From JACJWR01 sp964474045 (GTDB lineage Bacteria; Actinomycetota; Actinomycetes; S36-B12; UBA10799): a stretch of DNA of 64,000 nucleotides. Positions 36,366 through 45,160 of this stretch are shown one piece after another. The position numbers and the translations under genes are program-made. The stretch spans positions 1 to 64,000 of the forward strand of contig CAYYRC010000001.1 in the NCBI GenBank assembly GCA_964474045.1, written 5' to 3'. Positions within the stretch are counted from its first letter, which is position 1, and each line of letters begins with the position of its first letter. Below the pieces are notes generated by a model, which did not search any database, had not been told where the DNA came from, and saw nothing but the letters and a program-made list of their open reading frames with translations.

Positions 36366-38234
36366 ATGGCGACCACCTCAAGCAGCCCGCAGAGCTTGGC
36401 GTCGAAGTTCCGACGCATCAAGCCGGCCGACGTGCTGACGGCGGAGGGGGACCACGGCGGCCTCAAGCGCAGCATGGGGCTGATCGCGCTCACGATGTTC
36501 AGCGTCGGCTCGATCGTCGGCACCGGCATCTTCGTCATCCTCGGCGAGGCGGTGCCCAAGGCTGGCCCAGCTGTGCTGATCTCGTTCGTGTTGGCGGCCG
36601 TCGTCTGTGCCTTCTCGGCACTGTCCTACGCCGAATTGGCGGGTTCGATCCCGGTGTCCGGGTCGTCGTACTCCTACACCTACGCCACGCTCGGCGAGCT
36701 CGTCGCGTGGATCGTCGGTTGGTGCCTGATGCTGGAGTACGGCGTCTCGGTGGCCGCCGTGGCCGTCGGCTGGGGCCAGTACCTGAATGAGTTCCTGTCC
36801 ACGTTCGGCCTGGAGATCCCGGCGCAGTTCGCCAACCCGCCGGGCGAGGCGGGGGGTGTCTTCAACATCCCGGCCGTCATCGTGGTGGTGCTGTGCGCCT
36901 TCCTGCTGCTACGCGGGGCGAGCGAGTCGGCGAAGGTCAACACCATCATGGTGTTCCTCAAGATCGGCATCCTGCTGTTCTTCTGCGCCATCGCCTTCAC
37001 CGCCTTCGAGCCGGGCAACTTCAAGCCGTTCCTGCCGCTGGGCGCCGCCGGCATCAGCGCGGCGGCCGGGCAAGTGTTCTTCAGCTACATCGGCTTCGAC
37101 GCTGCCTCGACCGCCGGCGAGGAGGCCAAGAACGCCAAGCGAGACCTCCCGCGGGCCATCATCGCCTCGCTCGTCATCGTGACGATCCTGTATGTGCTGG
37201 TGGCGGCGGCCGCGATCGGCGCCCGCGGCGGGCAGCCGGACCAATGGGAGGGCGCCAACTCCGAGGCGGTGCTGGCCGGCATCGCCCGCGAGGTGACCGG
37301 ATCCAGCTGGGCACCCACCATCATCGCCCTGGGCGCGGTGATCTCGATCTTCTCGGTGGTGCTCGTAGTGATGTACGGCCAGACCCGGATCCTGTTCGCG
37401 ATGGGTCGCGACGGGCTGCTGCCGAAGGTGTTCACCAAGGTCAATCCGAAGACGCAGACCCCGGTCAACAACACGATCATCGTGGCGGTGGTGATCTCGA
37501 TCCTGGCGGCCTTCGTGCCCTTGGGGCAGCTGGCCGAGGCGACGTCGATCGGCACCCTCGCGGCGTTTGCCGTGGTCAACGTGGGCGTCATCACCCTGTG
37601 GCTGTCGCGGCCGGACCTGGAGCGCACTTTCAAGGTTCCGCTGCTGCCGCTGTTCCCGATCATCGGCGTGGTGTTCTGCCTCTGGCTCATCGCCGCGCTG
37701 GACATCGTCACCTGGATCGTCTTCTTCGCGTGGCTTCTGCTCGGCCTGCTCGTCTACTTCTTCTACGGCCTCAAGCACTCGAACGTGTCCTCGGATGCGC
37801 CCAACGATGTACCCGCGGCGGTCGCCGCCAAGGATCTGCCCACGCGGAACATCAGCGTCGGCTCGATCATCGGCGCGGTGATCCTCGTCGTGCTGGCGGT
37901 GGTGTCGTTCAGCAAGGCGTTCAGCGAGGGCATGGGCGCGGTGAAGATGGTCATCTGGATCGTCATGGGCCTGGTCGCGCTCGCCGGCATCGCCTACGTG
38001 GTCATCGGCCTCCGGCAGGAATCGGCCGGGCGAGCCGAGGTCGCTGCCGGAAAGTCCGCCGACGGCGCCGCGGCTATGCGCGGCGGCACCAACCGGATCA
38101 CAGCGGCCCTGCTCATCCCGGGCATCTTGTTCGTGTTGGCCATGACCTTCGCCACCTCCACCCGCGCGGCCGAGGAGAAGGCCAACCAGGAAGCCGGCGG
38201 CCAGGTGACCACGACTTCGCAGCTGCTTCCGTAA
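36366..38234 (+). CDS. APC-family amino-acid permease (cationic amino-acid type)
   Basis: The 622-aa membrane protein has about 14 helices. The N-terminal segment MGLIALTMFSVGSIVGTG is the APC helix-1 substrate motif, and IGFDAASTAGEEAKNAKRD is the helix-6 region typical of the CAT/YfnA group. It imports amino acids by proton symport; specificity is not evident. The ATG has a TGGAGGAA site. The C-terminal part has an extra region (about 480-622) beyond the usual 12-helix core. Confidence 0.85.
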   Translation: MATTSSSPQSLASKFRRIKPADVLTAEGDHGGLKRSMGLIALTMFSVGSIVGTGIFVILGEAVPKAGPAVLISFVLAAVVCAFSALSYAELAGSIPVSGSSYSYTYATLGELVAWIVGWCLMLEYGVSVAAVAVGWGQYLNEFLSTFGLEIPAQFANPPGEAGGVFNIPAVIVVVLCAFLLLRGASESAKVNTIMVFLKIGILLFFCAIAFTAFEPGNFKPFLPLGAAGISAAAGQVFFSYIGFDAASTAGEEAKNAKRDLPRAIIASLVIVTILYVLVAAAAIGARGGQPDQWEGANSEAVLAGIAREVTGSSWAPTIIALGAVISIFSVVLVVMYGQTRILFAMGRDGLLPKVFTKVNPKTQTPVNNTIIVAVVISILAAFVPLGQLAEATSIGTLAAFAVVNVGVITLWLSRPDLERTFKVPLLPLFPIIGVVFCLWLIAALDIVTWIVFFAWLLLGLLVYFFYGLKHSNVSSDAPNDVPAAVAAKDLPTRNISVGSIIGAVILVVLAVVSFSKAFSEGMGAVKMVIWIVMGLVALAGIAYVVIGLRQESAGRAEVAAGKSADGAAAMRGGTNRITAALLIPGILFVLAMTFATSTRAAEEKANQEAGGQVTTTSQLLP

Positions 38235-38269
38235 TCCCGCGGCGAATGGCATCGGCCCAGGCGGGCACC

Positions 38270-38275
38270 TAGGCT
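38270..38275 (+). promoter_or_regulatory. -10 box TAGGCT, leaderless start of DUF2252 gene
   Basis: TAGGCT plus seven bases precedes the ATG at 38283. Confidence 0.5.
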
Positions 38276-38282
38276 GCGGGCC

Positions 38283-39872
38283 ATGAGCGAAGTCATCAAG
38301 TTGATCCCCGGCCTCCCGACCGGCGCGACTGTCCAGGAGCGCATCGAGCACGGCCGGGAGGCGCGCAAGCGCCTCCCCCGCAAAGCTTTCGCCGACTGGT
38401 CGCCGCCGGCCGACCGCCCTAGCGCCGTCGACCTGCTCACCAGCCAGGAGGGCACCCGGGTGCCGATGCTGGTACCGGTGCGGCATGCCCGCATGGCGGT
38501 GTCACCCTTCACCTTCTATCGCGGCGCCGCCATCGTGATGGCCTCCGACCTGGGGCAGAGCCCCAACACCGACCTCTGGGCGCAGCTCTGCGGGGACGCC
38601 CACCTGTCCAACTTCGGCGCCTTCGGGTCCGCCGAGCGCAACCTGGTGTTCGACGTCAACGACTTCGACGAGACCTCGCCCGGCCCCTTCGAGTGGGACC
38701 TCATGCGGTTGGCGGCGTCGTTCATCCTGGCCGGTCGTGACAACCAGATCCCCGACAGCGAGTCCAAGGACTTCGCCACGACTGCGGCCCTGGCCTACCA
38801 GAAGGTCATGATGGTCGCGGCCGAGCGGCCCAACCTGGCGAACTGGTACACGGTATTCACCCCGGAGCAGATTCTGGACTATGCCCAGGCGATGCTCGAC
38901 ACGAAGCAGTTGCAGAAGACCCGCAAGCGGCTCGACCTCACCGTCCAGAAGGCCAAGTCGCGGGACACGTGGTCGGCGATCAAGAAGCTCACTGAGGTGG
39001 GGCCGACCGGCCAGCGGCGCTTCCTCAACCAGCCGCCGCTGCTCGTGCGGGTAGCCGATCTGCCGCAAGCAGCAGGGATCAAGGAGGGCATGTTCGAGGC
39101 GCTCTCCACCACGTTCGAGCAGACGCTGGGCTATGACCGGCAGGCGCTGCTGCAGCGCTACCGCCTGATCGACGTGGCGCACAAGGTGGTCGGCGTGGGC
39201 AGCGTCGGGCTGCCGGCGCTCATCGGCCTGCTGCAGGGCCGCGACGATGATGACCTCATGGTGTTGCAGTTCAAGGCGGCCGAGGCTTCTGTGCTCGAGA
39301 AGTGGACGCGCCCCAGTCCTTTCAGCGAGCACGGTCAGCGCGTTGTGGTGGGCCAGCGCCTGATGCAGTCCTCCGGCGACCCCTTCCTGGGCTGGGTCAC
39401 CGGCCCCCGTGGCGTCCACTTCTACGGCCGCCAGCTGCGCGACTTCAAGTTCTCGGTCGATCTCAACGGCCTCAAGCGCGGGCAGTTCGTGGGCTACGCC
39501 GCTTTGTGCGGCGCGACGCTCGCCATGGCGCACGCGCGCGCGGGCGACCCGATCGCGCTCTCTGCCTACATGGGTAAGGGGAAGTCGTTCCCCAACGCCA
39601 TCGCACAGTTCGCGATCACCTACGCGAACCTGACCGATGAGGACTACAAGGAGTTCACCACTGCCATCGCGGACGGCAAGCTCGCCGTGGACGACGGGAC
39701 AACCGCCGACGCCGGCCTGGTCAACGTGACGCCGTCGGACGACGATGACGATGTGACCAAGCAGGATGTGGTCGAGGGTGACTCGGCCGAGCCCTCGGCG
39801 GCCTCGGCCGCCGACACCCTTGCCGCGGACGCAGAGGGCAAGGCCGCTTCGACGGATGGGGCCGGCTCGTGA
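38283..39872 (+). CDS. DUF2252 family protein (kinase-like fold)
   Basis: The 529-aa protein has the DUF2252 signatures: PFTFYRGAA, QLCGDAHLSNFGAFGSAER and VFDVNDFDETSPGPFEWDL. The GDxHxxN and (D/N)DFD patterns resemble the catalytic loop and metal site of aminoglycoside-phosphotransferase-like kinases, but the substrate is unknown. An acidic Ala-rich tail (last 70 residues) is probably disordered. It begins a probable operon: the DUF302 gene overlaps its stop by 4 bp (GTGA), and a permease follows after 8 bp. Confidence 0.85.
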   Translation: MSEVIKLIPGLPTGATVQERIEHGREARKRLPRKAFADWSPPADRPSAVDLLTSQEGTRVPMLVPVRHARMAVSPFTFYRGAAIVMASDLGQSPNTDLWAQLCGDAHLSNFGAFGSAERNLVFDVNDFDETSPGPFEWDLMRLAASFILAGRDNQIPDSESKDFATTAALAYQKVMMVAAERPNLANWYTVFTPEQILDYAQAMLDTKQLQKTRKRLDLTVQKAKSRDTWSAIKKLTEVGPTGQRRFLNQPPLLVRVADLPQAAGIKEGMFEALSTTFEQTLGYDRQALLQRYRLIDVAHKVVGVGSVGLPALIGLLQGRDDDDLMVLQFKAAEASVLEKWTRPSPFSEHGQRVVVGQRLMQSSGDPFLGWVTGPRGVHFYGRQLRDFKFSVDLNGLKRGQFVGYAALCGATLAMAHARAGDPIALSAYMGKGKSFPNAIAQFAITYANLTDEDYKEFTTAIADGKLAVDDGTTADAGLVNVTPSDDDDDVTKQDVVEGDSAEPSAASAADTLAADAEGKAASTDGAGS

Positions 39873-40258
39873 CTGAGCTCGTCTCCGCCTACTCGACGGT
39901 GCTGGCCACCGACATGGCCGGCGCTGAGCAGCGGGTGCGCGAGGCGTTGCAGGCCGAGGGTTTCGGCGTCCTGACTGAGATCGACGTGGCCGCCACCCTG
40001 AAGGCCAAGCTCGACCTCGACCGGGAGCCGTTGAAGATCCTGGGCGCGTGCAATCCCGTGCTCGCCTCGCAGGTACTGGAGCGCGATGTCTCCCTTGCTC
40101 TGATGCTCCCATGCAATGTGGTGCTGCAGGCGGTGCCCGATGGGGTTCGGGTGAGCGCGATCGATCCGATCGCGATGCTGCCCGGCGATGAGGTCGCCGA
40201 CCTGGCGGCGGATGCGGGCGCCCGGCTGGCCCGTGCCGTGGCCAGCCTCCAGGGCTGA
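39869..40258 (+). CDS. DUF302 family protein
   Basis: This 129-aa protein has the DUF302 fold: VREALQAEGFGVLTEIDVAA, KILGACNPVLASQVLERD and LMLPCNVVLQ. DUF302 domains are small alpha/beta proteins of unknown function, sometimes linked to sulfur or metal handling through the Cys residues seen here (ACNP, LPCN). It is co-transcribed with DUF2252 upstream and the APC permease downstream. Confidence 0.85.
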   Translation: MTELVSAYSTVLATDMAGAEQRVREALQAEGFGVLTEIDVAATLKAKLDLDREPLKILGACNPVLASQVLERDVSLALMLPCNVVLQAVPDGVRVSAIDPIAMLPGDEVADLAADAGARLARAVASLQG

Positions 40259-40266
40259 GCCCAGGG

Positions 40267-41532
40267 GTGCCGGCCGGCACCGATCCGCCCACCCGGCTCG
40301 CGCGCCATCTTGGGCTGCGCGACGCGGTGGTCATCGGCCTGGGCTCCATGCTGGGCGCCGGTGTGTTCGCGGCGTTCGCCCCGGCGGCCCGGGCTGCCGG
40401 GGCCGCGCTGCTCGTGGGTCTGGCGCTCGCCGCAGTCGTGGCGTACGCCAACGCGACCAGCACCGCGCGGCTCGCCGCCGCGCTGCCGACATCCGGCGGC
40501 GCCTATGCCTACGGCCGGGCCCAGCTCGGCCCCGGCTGGGGTTTCCTCGCCGGTTGGTGCTTCGTCGTCGGCAAGACCGCCAGCTGCGCTGCCATGGCGC
40601 TCACGTTCGGGGCGTACCTCGCCCCCGGGTACTCCCGGCCGCTGGCGGTCCTGGCTGTGGTGTCGGTGGTGGCTGTCAACCTCGGTGGGGTGGCCAAGAC
40701 TGCTAAGGCCACGGCGGTGATCGTGGCCCTGGTGCTGGCCGTGCTCGCCCTGGTGGCTGTGGGGGGTTTCCTCGCGCCGAACGTCGGCGGCATGACGGCG
40801 TCGGACGCCACCGGCGGGTTCTACGGGGTGCTGCAGTCGGCGGGCATCCTGTTCTTCGCCTTCGCCGGCTATGCCCGTATCGCCACCCTGGGCGAGGAGG
40901 TTCGCGACCCACGGCGCACGATCCCGCGGGCCGTGCCCATCGCGCTCGGCCTCGCGCTGGCGGTCTACCTGGTCATCGGCGTGGCGGCGCTGCGGGCTCT
41001 CGGCCCGCAGCGCCTGGCAGCTTCGTCGGCACCGCTCGTGGACGTGGTGAGGGCAGCGGGCCCGCTGGCCGGTTGGTCCCCGGTGGTGCAGGTCGGCGCT
41101 GCCGTGGCCGCGCTGGGGGTGCTGCTGTCCCTGATCGCCGGCGTCGGCCGAACCGCCTTCGCGATGTCGCACGAGGGCGACCTTCCCCCCGCCTTGGGCC
41201 GGGTCTCGACCGGCTCGCGGGTGCCGTATGTGGCGGAGCTCGCGGTCGGCGTGGTGGTGGTCATCGTGGTGCTGGCCGCCGACGTGAGGGGGGCGATCGG
41301 CTTCAGCTCGTTCGCCGTCCTGGTCTACTACGCGGTCGCGAATGCGTCGGCCTACCGGCTGCGACCGGACAGGGGTCAGCGCTGGTCTCGCATCGTTGCT
41401 GTCCTGGGGCTGGTCGGCTGTGCGGTGCTGGCTGTGACGCTGCCGCTGCTCTCGGTGCTGGCTGGAATCCTGGTGGTGGCGGTGGGGATGCTGGGGTGGC
41501 GCGTCGCGCGGGGTCGTCGGGGTTTCGGCTAG
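40267..41532 (+). CDS. APC-family amino-acid permease
   Basis: The 421-aa protein has about 12 hydrophobic segments and the APC helix-1 motif VVIGLGSMLGAGVFAAF, followed by ALPTSGGAYAYGRAQLGP. It is shorter than the permease at 36366 and belongs to a different subgroup. The GTG start lies eight bases after the DUF302 stop, so it is probably the last gene of that operon. The substrate is unknown. Its stop overlaps the convergent AlkA gene by 4 bp. Confidence 0.85.
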   Translation: MPAGTDPPTRLARHLGLRDAVVIGLGSMLGAGVFAAFAPAARAAGAALLVGLALAAVVAYANATSTARLAAALPTSGGAYAYGRAQLGPGWGFLAGWCFVVGKTASCAAMALTFGAYLAPGYSRPLAVLAVVSVVAVNLGGVAKTAKATAVIVALVLAVLALVAVGGFLAPNVGGMTASDATGGFYGVLQSAGILFFAFAGYARIATLGEEVRDPRRTIPRAVPIALGLALAVYLVIGVAALRALGPQRLAASSAPLVDVVRAAGPLAGWSPVVQVGAAVAALGVLLSLIAGVGRTAFAMSHEGDLPPALGRVSTGSRVPYVAELAVGVVVVIVVLAADVRGAIGFSSFAVLVYYAVANASAYRLRPDRGQRWSRIVAVLGLVGCAVLAVTLPLLSVLAGILVVAVGMLGWRVARGRRGFG

Positions 41533-42164
41533 CCCATCCCCGGGGCGTCCAGGGCCCGCCAGCAGTACCAGGCCGCCACACTCCGGTAGGGCCGCAGCGG
41601 ATCGCCCAGCGGGTCAAGCGCGGCGGGCGTGATGTCGGGCGGAGGCTGGCTGGTCGCACCTGCGTGCAGCTTCGCCCAGCCGCGCCGCAACGCCAGATCG
41701 CCCACGGGCCAGACATCCAGGCGGTGCAGCGTGAACATCTCGAACATCTCCGCCGTCCAGCGACCGATCCCCCAGAGCGCGGTCAGGTCACGGCGAACCC
41801 GGTGGGGGTCCGGATCGGCGACCATCGCTGCCAGGTCGAGGTCGCCGGAGCTCACCGCCGCCGCCAGCCCCCGGATGGTTCGGCTCTTGGCCCCCGACAG
41901 GCCTGCGGCCCGCATCTCCTGCACATCCAGGGCCAGCACCTTGGCCGGCGACACCTGCCCTGCCAGTGCCGCCGTGAATCGGCTGGTGAGGGTCTCAGCG
42001 ACGCGCGTGGACAGTTGCTGGGCGATGATGTCGCCGACCAACCGCGCGAAGTGGTCGTCCGGCGTCTGCGCGCGTGGCCGGGCAAGGGTGCACGGGCCAG
42101 CTGCGTCGACCACTGCAGCGAAGGCGGGATCGGCCCGCAGGATGTGGGCGACGGCCGCATCCAT
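41529..42164 (-). CDS. DNA-3-methyladenine glycosylase (AlkA-type HhH-GPD)
   Basis: The 211-aa protein has the HhH-GPD fold: LVGDIIAQQLSTRVAETL, a helix-hairpin-helix LTALWGIGRWTAEMFEMF and the catalytic Asp in WPVGDLALRRG. It removes alkylated purines as the first step of base-excision repair. It lacks the N-terminal half of E. coli AlkA, as do many actinobacterial versions. The ATG at 42164 follows AGGTGAGC. It is divergent from the LuxR regulator gene. Confidence 0.85.
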   Translation of the reverse strand: MDAAVAHILRADPAFAAVVDAAGPCTLARPRAQTPDDHFARLVGDIIAQQLSTRVAETLTSRFTAALAGQVSPAKVLALDVQEMRAAGLSGAKSRTIRGLAAAVSSGDLDLAAMVADPDPHRVRRDLTALWGIGRWTAEMFEMFTLHRLDVWPVGDLALRRGWAKLHAGATSQPPPDITPAALDPLGDPLRPYRSVAAWYCWRALDAPGMG

Positions 42165-42250
42165 GCTCACCTGCGGGGTCCCATGGGCCGTCAGCCTGGC
42201 ACGTGGCGCGGTGGTGCGTTTGTGTCGGGGGTGCCGGGCACGGTTCTGCC

Positions 42251-42958
42251 ATGGAACTCTCCCCGCCGGCAACGGCGTCCAGGCCCCAACCGCAGACGGC
42301 CCAGCAGCTCAGCTCGGGTCCGCTGATCGTGGAAGTGGTGTCGGACCTGCCACTGGCGGGCCGCAGCGTGCTGTGCCTGCTGCGCGCGTTCCGTCCCGGC
42401 TGGGCAGTCGTCGAGTCGGCGCCCGGCTCGGCGCTGGACGGCCTGGCCGCGCAGGCGGTGCAGCAGGTGGTGGTCCTCGTCTCGGACACCTCCTCGCGCG
42501 AGGGCTGGATCGGCGACGAGATCGCGCAGCGTCGCGCCGTCGGGCACCCGGTCGTGGTGATCGGACCCGCCGGCCGGCGCTGTGCGGACTCATCGGTCTG
42601 CGGCACATCGATCGACCTGGACTGGTCGGCCGACCCGGTAGAGGTCGTCGCCGCCGTTCAGTGGGCCGCGCGGAGCAACCTGGCTTCGCTTCGGCGCACC
42701 GGCGCGCAGCGCCACCAGGCGCTCGGACAGGTGGAGGACCTGCTGAGCGAGCGCGAGCTCGACGTCCTCACCCTGTACACCGGGGGTCTGAAGATCGAGT
42801 CCATCGGGCGACGGCTCGGCCTGTCACCGCACACCGTCAGCACCTACCTTCGCCGCGTCCGGGCCAAGTTCGCGCGCGCGGGTCAGCCCGCCTCGACGGC
42901 GCTGGACTTGTATGTGGCGGCAGTCGGACTCGGCGTGCTCGCGGCGCGCCCGGCATGA
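42251..42958 (+). CDS. LuxR-family transcriptional regulator with degenerate receiver
   Basis: The 235-aa protein ends in a LuxR helix-turn-helix (LSERELDVLTLYTGGLKIE, SIGRRLGLSPHTVSTYLRRV). The N-terminal 130 residues have a receiver-like pattern (VVVLVSDTSSREGW, PVVVIGP) but no clear acidic pair or phosphoacceptor, so it is probably phosphorylation-independent. No kinase adjoins it. The start ATG at 42251 has no obvious ribosome site. Confidence 0.75.
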   Translation: MELSPPATASRPQPQTAQQLSSGPLIVEVVSDLPLAGRSVLCLLRAFRPGWAVVESAPGSALDGLAAQAVQQVVVLVSDTSSREGWIGDEIAQRRAVGHPVVVIGPAGRRCADSSVCGTSIDLDWSADPVEVVAAVQWAARSNLASLRRTGAQRHQALGQVEDLLSERELDVLTLYTGGLKIESIGRRLGLSPHTVSTYLRRVRAKFARAGQPASTALDLYVAAVGLGVLAARPA

Positions 42959-42966
42959 AGCGGCGC

Positions 42967-42972
42967 TAGGTT
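42967..42972 (+). promoter_or_regulatory. -10 box TAGGTT, leaderless start of quinone reductase gene
   Basis: TAGGTT plus seven bases precedes the ATG at 42980. Confidence 0.5.
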
Positions 42973-42979
42973 CGTCCTC

Positions 42980-43945
42980 ATGCAGGCAGTTGTGTGCCGC
43001 GGCTCCGGTGGACCGGAGGTGATGGTGATAGCCGAGGTGGAGGACGCGCGCACGTCGGCCCCCGACGAGGTCCTGATCGAAGTCACCGCCGCCGGGGTCA
43101 ATCGCGCCGACCTGCTGCAGCGGCAGGGCTTCTACCCGCCTCCGCCTGGGGCCTCCCCGATCCTGGGCCTGGAATGCAGCGGGACAGTGGGCGGCGACGA
43201 CGTGTGCGCCCTGCTCACCGGCGGCGGCTACGCACAGCGGGTCGCCGTGCCTGCCGGTCAGGTGATGCCGCTGCCACCCGGCATCGGGCCGGTGGCGGCA
43301 GCGGGTCTGCCTGAAGTGGCTGCGACGGTGTACTCGAACCTGCACCTCGAGGCCCAGTTGCAGCCTGGCGAGTGGCTGCTCGTGCACGGTGGTGGCAGCG
43401 GCATAGGCACCTTCGCCATCCAGTGGGCCAAGGCGATCGGGGCTCGCGTCGTCGTGACCGCGGGCAGTGACGCCAAGCGGGAGCGATGCAGGCAGCTCGG
43501 GGCCGAGGCGGCTATCGACTACCGCGGCGAGGACTGGCCGGCGCAGGTGCGAGCCGCCACGCAGGGCCATGGTGCTGACGTCATCCTCGACATCGTCGGA
43601 GCGAGGTACCTGGACGGCAACGTCGCCTGCCTGGCTGTCGGCGGCCGGATCGTGGTCATCGGCCTACAGGGCGGCACCCGGGGCGAGCTCGACCTCGCAG
43701 CGCTGCTCATGCGGCGCGGGACCCTTATGGCCACATCCCTGCGGGCGCGACCCGCCGAGCAGAAGGCGGCCATCTGCGCGGGCCTGGTCGCTGATGTGTG
43801 GCCGCTGCTCGGTTCCGGCAGGATCGTGCCCGTCATCGACCAGGTGCTGCCGCTCGAGCAGGTTCGACGGGCCCACGAGCAGCTTGCGGCGGGCAGCGTC
43901 ACGGGGAAGCTGGTGCTCCAGGTGGGCCCATCGTCCGACCGCTGA
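42980..43945 (+). CDS. NAD(P)H-quinone oxidoreductase, PIG3-like MDR family
   Basis: The 321-aa protein is a zinc-independent medium-chain reductase. A GroES-like N-terminal domain (VTAAGVNRADLLQRQGFYPP is characteristic of the PIG3/TP53I3 group) is followed by a Rossmann domain (VHGGGSGIGTFAIQWAKAI, VVVTAGSDAKRERCR). It reduces quinones or enones with NADPH. The gene stands alone with a leaderless promoter, upstream of the AroE-like gene. Confidence 0.9.
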   Translation: MQAVVCRGSGGPEVMVIAEVEDARTSAPDEVLIEVTAAGVNRADLLQRQGFYPPPPGASPILGLECSGTVGGDDVCALLTGGGYAQRVAVPAGQVMPLPPGIGPVAAAGLPEVAATVYSNLHLEAQLQPGEWLLVHGGGSGIGTFAIQWAKAIGARVVVTAGSDAKRERCRQLGAEAAIDYRGEDWPAQVRAATQGHGADVILDIVGARYLDGNVACLAVGGRIVVIGLQGGTRGELDLAALLMRRGTLMATSLRARPAEQKAAICAGLVADVWPLLGSGRIVPVIDQVLPLEQVRRAHEQLAAGSVTGKLVLQVGPSSDR

Positions 43946-44029
43946 GCAGGGCATCCGTCCGGTGGATGTGTGCCAGTCGTCCGCGCGTGTCGGTTGCATT
44001 TGCCGACCTGTGGGGCGCACCCTGGCGCA

Positions 44030-45039
44030 ATGGTGGGATTGGTGAGTCAGGTCGCAGGGTCGTTCTCCACGCCCGCGACCCAGGATCCGTCCTCGGCCAT
44101 GATGCGCAGGGCCTTCCACGACCTCGGCTACCCGGTGGAGTACCTCAACCTCGACATCAGCGCGCTGCGTCTGGGCGATGCCGTCACCGGCGCTCGGGCC
44201 ATGGGCTGGATGGGCTTCCTCGTCGGGGAGCCGCACAAGGTCAGCGTGGTGGCGCACCTGGACGGCCTGGCGGAGTCCGCCGCCCTGATCGGCTCAGCGA
44301 CGGTAGCTGCCCGTCGGGGCGACGCGCTGGTGGGCGAGAACACCGAGGGCTGGGCCTTGGTGGAGGGCGTCGAGGAGTCCATGGACCTCGAGCACTCCCG
44401 CGTGGTCATCCTGGGAGCTGGCGGCGCTGCGCGGGCGGCGGCGGTGGAGTTCGCGCGGGCGGGCGCGAGCCACATCACGATCGTCAACCGACGCCCGGCT
44501 CGGGCTCGGCAGCTCGCCGGCAACCTGGCCGGCGTCGAGGGGCTGACCGTGAGCGTCCTGGGCGTGGAAGGCCGTCTGCGCCTGCCGAGCACGACCGATG
44601 TGCTGGTCAACGCCACGTCGGCCGGGGCCGACTATGACCCTCAGCCGCTCATGAACCTGGACTACGAGACGTTGCGGCCGCAGATGGTCGTAGCCGACTA
44701 CGTGCCGGTTCTGGGCGGCACGGCTCTGCTTAAGGAAGCCGCCGCTCTCGGTGCCCAGACCCTCGACGGCATCGAGATCAGGGCCCGACAGGGGGCGTTG
44801 GCGGTTCGGATGTGGACGAACGCCGANNNNNNNNNNNNNNNNNNNNNNNNNNNNNNNNNNNNNNNNNNNNNNNNNNNNNNNNNNNNNNNNNNNNNNNNNN
44901 NNNNNNNNNNNNNNNNNNNNNNNNNNTCGAGATCAGGGCCCGACAGGGGGCGTTGGCGGTTCGGATGTGGACGAACGCCGATGCCGACTGGACGGCCATG
45001 CGCGCGGAGCTCGAGGACTCGCTGGCCCGGCTGGCCTGA
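44030..45039 (+). CDS. Shikimate-dehydrogenase-like protein with altered active site
   Basis: Joining across the false gap gives 284 aa in one frame. The NADP domain is typical (VVILGAGGAARAAAVEFA, NRRPARARQLA, LVNATSAGA). The substrate domain aligns with AroE, but key positions differ: the N-V-T-x-P-H-K block reads LVGEPHK (Lys kept, Asn and Thr lost), the catalytic NTD reads NTE, and the serine pair of GxxxxHSxSP is replaced (TPATQDPSS). It probably acts on something other than shikimate. The last five codons and stop are tandemly repeated in frame. The ATG at 44030 is tentative; a GTG at 44042 is possible. Confidence 0.8.
44827..44926. other. False assembly gap (100 N) inside the AroE-like gene
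   Basis: The 55 bp before the gap (44772-44826) recur exactly after it (44927-44981). Removing 155 bp restores a single open frame, so no sequence is missing. Confidence 0.95.
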
Positions 45040-45060
45040 GCCCGGCTGGCCTGAGCCCGG
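45031..45060. repeat. 15-bp tandem duplication over the AroE-like stop codon
   Basis: ctggcctgagcccgg occurs twice in tandem. Because the unit is a multiple of three, the end of the gene reads RLA-stop and then ARLA-stop in the same frame. Confidence 0.85.
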
Positions 45061-45085
45061 CGGACGCCGACCACCTCAGTCCCTT

Positions 45086-45160
45086 CGGCCCTCCGCTCAG
45101 TCGCGTCGGCCCTCCGCTCAGTCGCGTCGGCCCTCCGCTCAGTCGCGTCGGCCCTCCGCC
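45086..45160. repeat. 21-bp tandem repeat, 3.5 copies, over the PNPOx-like stop codon
   Basis: Units of 21 bp (first 45086-45106) repeat without spacers. On the minus strand each unit encodes AEGRRD-stop in the frame of the flavoprotein gene, so its last codons and stop codon are iterated. Confidence 0.9.

Noticed and set aside
44030..45039. Truncated or frameshifted aroE pseudogene
   Set aside because: The same 155-bp assembly artefact explains it; the joined frame is intact to the stop codon.
45086..45160. Possible CRISPR array
   Set aside because: The 21-bp units are directly contiguous with no spacers and no cas genes are present in the window.
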